NCBI RefSeq assembly: GCF_001056295.1
Contig: NZ_JVMD01000015.1
Span: 186,001-250,000 of the forward strand
Reading direction: 5' to 3'
DNA from: Corynebacterium halotolerans
GTDB taxonomy: Bacteria; Actinomycetota; Actinomycetes; Mycobacteriales; Mycobacteriaceae
Length of the DNA stretch: 64,000 nucleotides
Shown: positions 61,474-64,000 of the stretch, in pieces
How positions within the stretch are numbered: position 1 is the first letter of the stretch
How the letters are laid out: every line of letters starts with the position of its first letter
Made by a program: the position numbers and the translations under genes
Notes under the pieces: generated by a model
The model's input: only the letters and a program-made list of their open reading frames with translations
Databases searched by the model: none
Told to the model about the DNA's origin: nothing

Positions 61474-62417
61474 CGCGCATCCTCCCCGCGGTCGCCCGTC
61501 ATGGACAGGAACACTTCGTCGAGCGTGGGGCGGCGCAGGCCGGCGTCGTGAAGCTCTATGCCCTCCACCTCCGACAGGAACCGCGTCAGCGACGCCGCCC
61601 CGTCGGCCACCGGGGCCTTCAGCGACGGGCCGTCGACCGTCACCGGTCCGATGGCGTGGCGGGCCAGCGCATCGCGCAGCGCGGCGACGTCATCGCCGCG
61701 GGCGGCCGTGACCTCGACCTGCTGCCCGCCGACGGTCGCCTTCAGTTCGTCGGCCGTGCCCTCGGCGATGATGCGGCCGTGATCGACGACGCTGATGTCG
61801 TCGGCGAGCTGATCGGCCTCCTCCAGGTACTGCGTGGTCAGCAGCACCGTCACGCCGCGGCTGACCCGATCGCGGATGACGTCCCACAGTCCGATGCGGG
61901 CCTTCGGGTCCAACCCCGTGGTCGGCTCGTCGAGGAACAGCACCTTTGGTTCCGCGACCAGCGCGCCGGCGAGGTCCACGCGGCGGCGCATGCCACCGGA
62001 GAAGCCCTTCACAGGTCGGTCGGCGGCGTCCGCGAGGTCGAAGGCGTGCAGGAGCTCGTCGGCGCGCTCCTCCACGCGCGAACGGCTCAGGTGGTACAGG
62101 CGGCCGATCAGGCGCAGGTTCTCGCGGGCCGTGAGCTGCTCGTCGACGGCCGCGTACTGGCCGGATGCCCCGATGACGTCGCGCACCCGGGAAGGCTCGG
62201 CGAGCACGTCGATGCCCGCCACGCGCGCCGATCCGGCGGTGGGGCGTATGAGGGTGGTCAGGATTTTCACGGTCGTGGTCTTGCCGGCCCCGTTCGGGCC
62301 GAGAATGCCGCGGACCGTTCCCTCCTCGACCGCCAGATCCAGCCCGTCGAGCGCGCGGACCTCCCCGGATGATGCGGAATAGACCTTGGTCAGGCCCTCC
62401 GCTTCGATGATTGGCAT
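61470..62417 (-). CDS. ABC exporter ATP-binding protein (DrrA-like)
   Basis: A 315-residue ATPase of the DrrA/daunorubicin-resistance type. Walker A GPNGAGKTTT (about 40), Q-loop SGQYAAVDE, signature FSGGMRRR (about 142), Walker B VLFLDEPTTGLDP (about 162), and the DrrA-specific C-terminal domain ending LRRPTLDEVFLSMTGD. The ATG at 62417 was chosen because it begins at the first conserved strand (IIEAEGLTKVYS). It forms an operon with the permease. Confidence 0.91.
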   Translation of the reverse strand: MPIIEAEGLTKVYSASSGEVRALDGLDLAVEEGTVRGILGPNGAGKTTTVKILTTLIRPTAGSARVAGIDVLAEPSRVRDVIGASGQYAAVDEQLTARENLRLIGRLYHLSRSRVEERADELLHAFDLADAADRPVKGFSGGMRRRVDLAGALVAEPKVLFLDEPTTGLDPKARIGLWDVIRDRVSRGVTVLLTTQYLEEADQLADDISVVDHGRIIAEGTADELKATVGGQQVEVTAARGDDVAALRDALARHAIGPVTVDGPSLKAPVADGAASLTRFLSEVEGIELHDAGLRRPTLDEVFLSMTGDRGEDAR

Positions 62418-62715
62418 TGGCGTCCTTCCTTGGCATCGGACGCCGATGTGACGCGCCGATGCGGTTCGCGCCCGATTTGGGGGCGCCGGGGAAGGGTACA
62501 TGCATTTCCGGATCGGCGTCATCGCCCACCGGCCCGATGCCCGTTTCGGGCGCCGCGGCACACCCGATGGGGCGTGCCGGAACGCGACGACGTAGTTTTA
62601 AAGGAGGACTCTTCGATCCGAAAAGTACCTCGCAGCCCGTGAAACGAGCTCCCCGGGGCCGACCGCGGGCCACATTGACTGCCCCCATCAACGCCCCTTG
62701 AACCCAGGAGGATCC

Positions 62716-64000
62716 ATGGCGACGCCGGCACCGATCAACCACAGCGACTGGAACGAGCGAGTCGTCCTCGCGGAGAAGATGATTCCGCTGCTCGGCCAGC
62801 TGCGGCGCGAGAAGAACGTCGTCACCTCGATCTTCGGCCGCCTGCTGGAGAACCCGACCGAGACGTCGATCATCAAGTCGCACCGCTACGCCCGGCGCAT
62901 CACCTCGCAGGAGCTGCCGCTGTCGCAGACCCTGCCGATCATCGAGCAGCTGGTGCAGATGGACCTGGGCACCGCCTCCATCGACCTCGGAGCCCTGGCC
63001 ACCAAGTTCGAGGAGGAGGGCGGCGACCTCGCCGAGTTCCTCGCCCGCGAGCTCGCCGACGTCATCGGCACCGCCCACGAAACGCCGCAGTCCGACGTCG
63101 TGCTCTACGGCTTCGGCCGCATCGGCCGCCTGCTGGCCCGCATCCTGCTGTCGCGGCAGGCGCTGTTCAACGGCGCCCGCCTGCGCGCCATCGTCGTGCG
63201 CAAGAACGGCGACGAGGATCTGGTCAAGCGCGCCTCGCTGCTGCGCCGCGACTCCGTGCACGGCGCGTTCGACGGCACCATCACCGTCGACCGGGACAAC
63301 GACATCATCTGGGCCAACGGCACCCCGATCCAGGTCATCTACTCATCCGACCCGGCCACCGTCGATTACACCGCCTACGGCATCGACGACGCCCTGGTCA
63401 TCGACAACACCGGCCGCTGGCGCGACCGCGAGGGCCTGGGCCAGCACCTGAAGTCCAAGGGCGTGTCCAAGGTCCTGCTGACCGCCCCGGGCAAGGGCGA
63501 CATCCCGAACATCGTCTACGGCATCAACCACAAGGGCATCGACCCGGAGGAGAAGATCCTCTCCGCCGCGTCCTGCACCACCAACGGCATCACTCCGGTG
63601 CTGAAGGTCGTCAACGACAAGTGGGGCGTCGAGCACGGCCACGTCGAGACGGTGCACTCGTTCACCAACGACCAGAACCTCATCGACAACTTCCACAAGG
63701 GCACCCGCCGCGGCCGCGCCGCCACGCTGAACATGGTGCTCACCGAGACCGGCGCGGCGAAGGCCGTGTCCAAGGCCCTGCCGGAGTTCGAGGGCAAGCT
63801 CACGGGCAACGCCATCCGCGTGCCCACCCCGGACGTGTCCATGGCGGTGCTCAACCTGACGCTGGAGACCGAGGTCGACCGCGACGAGGTCAACGAGTAC
63901 CTCCGCGAGGTCTCGCTGCGCTCCGTGCTGCGCCAGCAGATCGACTACATCCACTCGCCGGAGGTCGTGTCCACCGACTTCGTCGGTTCCACCCACGCGG
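62716..64000 (+). CDS. gapB: Glyceraldehyde-3-phosphate dehydrogenase, long (GapB-type) form; truncated by the window end
   Basis: 428 codons are visible and the gene runs off the window. A roughly 125-residue N-terminal extension (ending FLARELADVIGTAHETPQ) precedes the usual GAPDH fold. The NAD motif is LYGFGRIGRLLARI (about 135) and the catalytic Cys is in SAASCTTNGITPV (about 287). This long form occurs in corynebacteria as the second, NADP/gluconeogenic-type GAPDH. AGGAGG is 5 nt before the ATG. The 298-bp upstream gap contains an isolated TTTTAAAGGAGG run but no further gene. Confidence 0.92.
   Translation, partial: MATPAPINHSDWNERVVLAEKMIPLLGQLRREKNVVTSIFGRLLENPTETSIIKSHRYARRITSQELPLSQTLPIIEQLVQMDLGTASIDLGALATKFEEEGGDLAEFLARELADVIGTAHETPQSDVVLYGFGRIGRLLARILLSRQALFNGARLRAIVVRKNGDEDLVKRASLLRRDSVHGAFDGTITVDRDNDIIWANGTPIQVIYSSDPATVDYTAYGIDDALVIDNTGRWRDREGLGQHLKSKGVSKVLLTAPGKGDIPNIVYGINHKGIDPEEKILSAASCTTNGITPVLKVVNDKWGVEHGHVETVHSFTNDQNLIDNFHKGTRRGRAATLNMVLTETGAAKAVSKALPEFEGKLTGNAIRVPTPDVSMAVLNLTLETEVDRDEVNEYLREVSLRSVLRQQIDYIHSPEVVSTDFVGSTHA

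Overview
The window is a very GC-rich chromosomal segment of an actinobacterium, most likely Corynebacterium or a close mycolata relative. The clues are the tmRNA tag AENTQRDYALAA, a PnuC-type riboflavin transporter (RibM/PnuX) behind an FMN riboswitch, the long (~480 aa type) glyceraldehyde-3-phosphate dehydrogenase, a UPF0182 protein, prfB-ftsE-ftsX order, and many genes that begin 6-7 nt after a TAnnnT -10 box (leaderless mRNAs). The species cannot be told from the sequence alone.

Layout. 0.1-5.6 kb: a TetR regulator, a YbaN-like membrane protein, and a DtxR/MntR-type regulator convergent with a four-gene Mn/Zn ABC importer. 5.9-7.7 kb: an AbgT-family transporter. 7.9-8.1 kb: 43-bp tandem repeats ending in a 60-bp palindrome that recurs at 41.7 and 52.1 kb. 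8.2-24.6 kb: the main item of interest, a block of 13 genes. Its outer members are the hallmark enzymes of isonitrile lipopeptide biosynthesis: a FadD10/ScoC-like acyl ligase and a carrier-thioesterase didomain on the left, and an FcoT/ScoD-like thioesterase and a ScoE-like non-haem iron oxygenase on the right. Between them lies a polysaccharide gene set (flippase, five glycosyltransferase domains on four proteins, GH16 hydrolase, serine hydrolase, large polytopic membrane protein). Eight minus-strand glycan and isonitrile genes are joined by 4-nt start/stop overlaps, with the oxygenase 47 nt upstream. No NRPS module is present. I infer an unusual isonitrile pathway linked to a cell-surface glycan or glycolipid, possibly for metal handling.

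25-39 kb: smpB, ssrA, two SGNH hydrolases, a Nudix hydrolase, UPF0182, initiator tRNA, a Tat-exported GMC oxidoreductase, a secreted S1 protease and a HisN-like phosphatase. 39-48 kb: a second inositol-phosphatase-like gene, prfB, ftsEX, map, ppk2, a crotonase, an Fpg/Nei glycosylase and a ParA-like ATPase. 48-58.9 kb: YwiC, the FMN riboswitch with ribM, a HAD hydrolase, aldehyde dehydrogenase, a frameshifted nucleosidase, an SDR, prfC and a cupin. 59-60.7 kb: a small IS-scarred islet with an AT-rich orphan immunity-like gene. 60.7-62.4 kb: a DrrAB-type ABC exporter. 62.7 kb to the end: the GAPDH gene, cut by the window edge.

Across the whole window an 11-bp motif, CGTCGYNAAGC, occurs about 30 times on both strands, enriched in intergenic DNA and sometimes as an inverted pair at a terminator. 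It resembles the behaviour of DNA uptake sequences or another chromosome-scale signal and has no assigned function that I know of.
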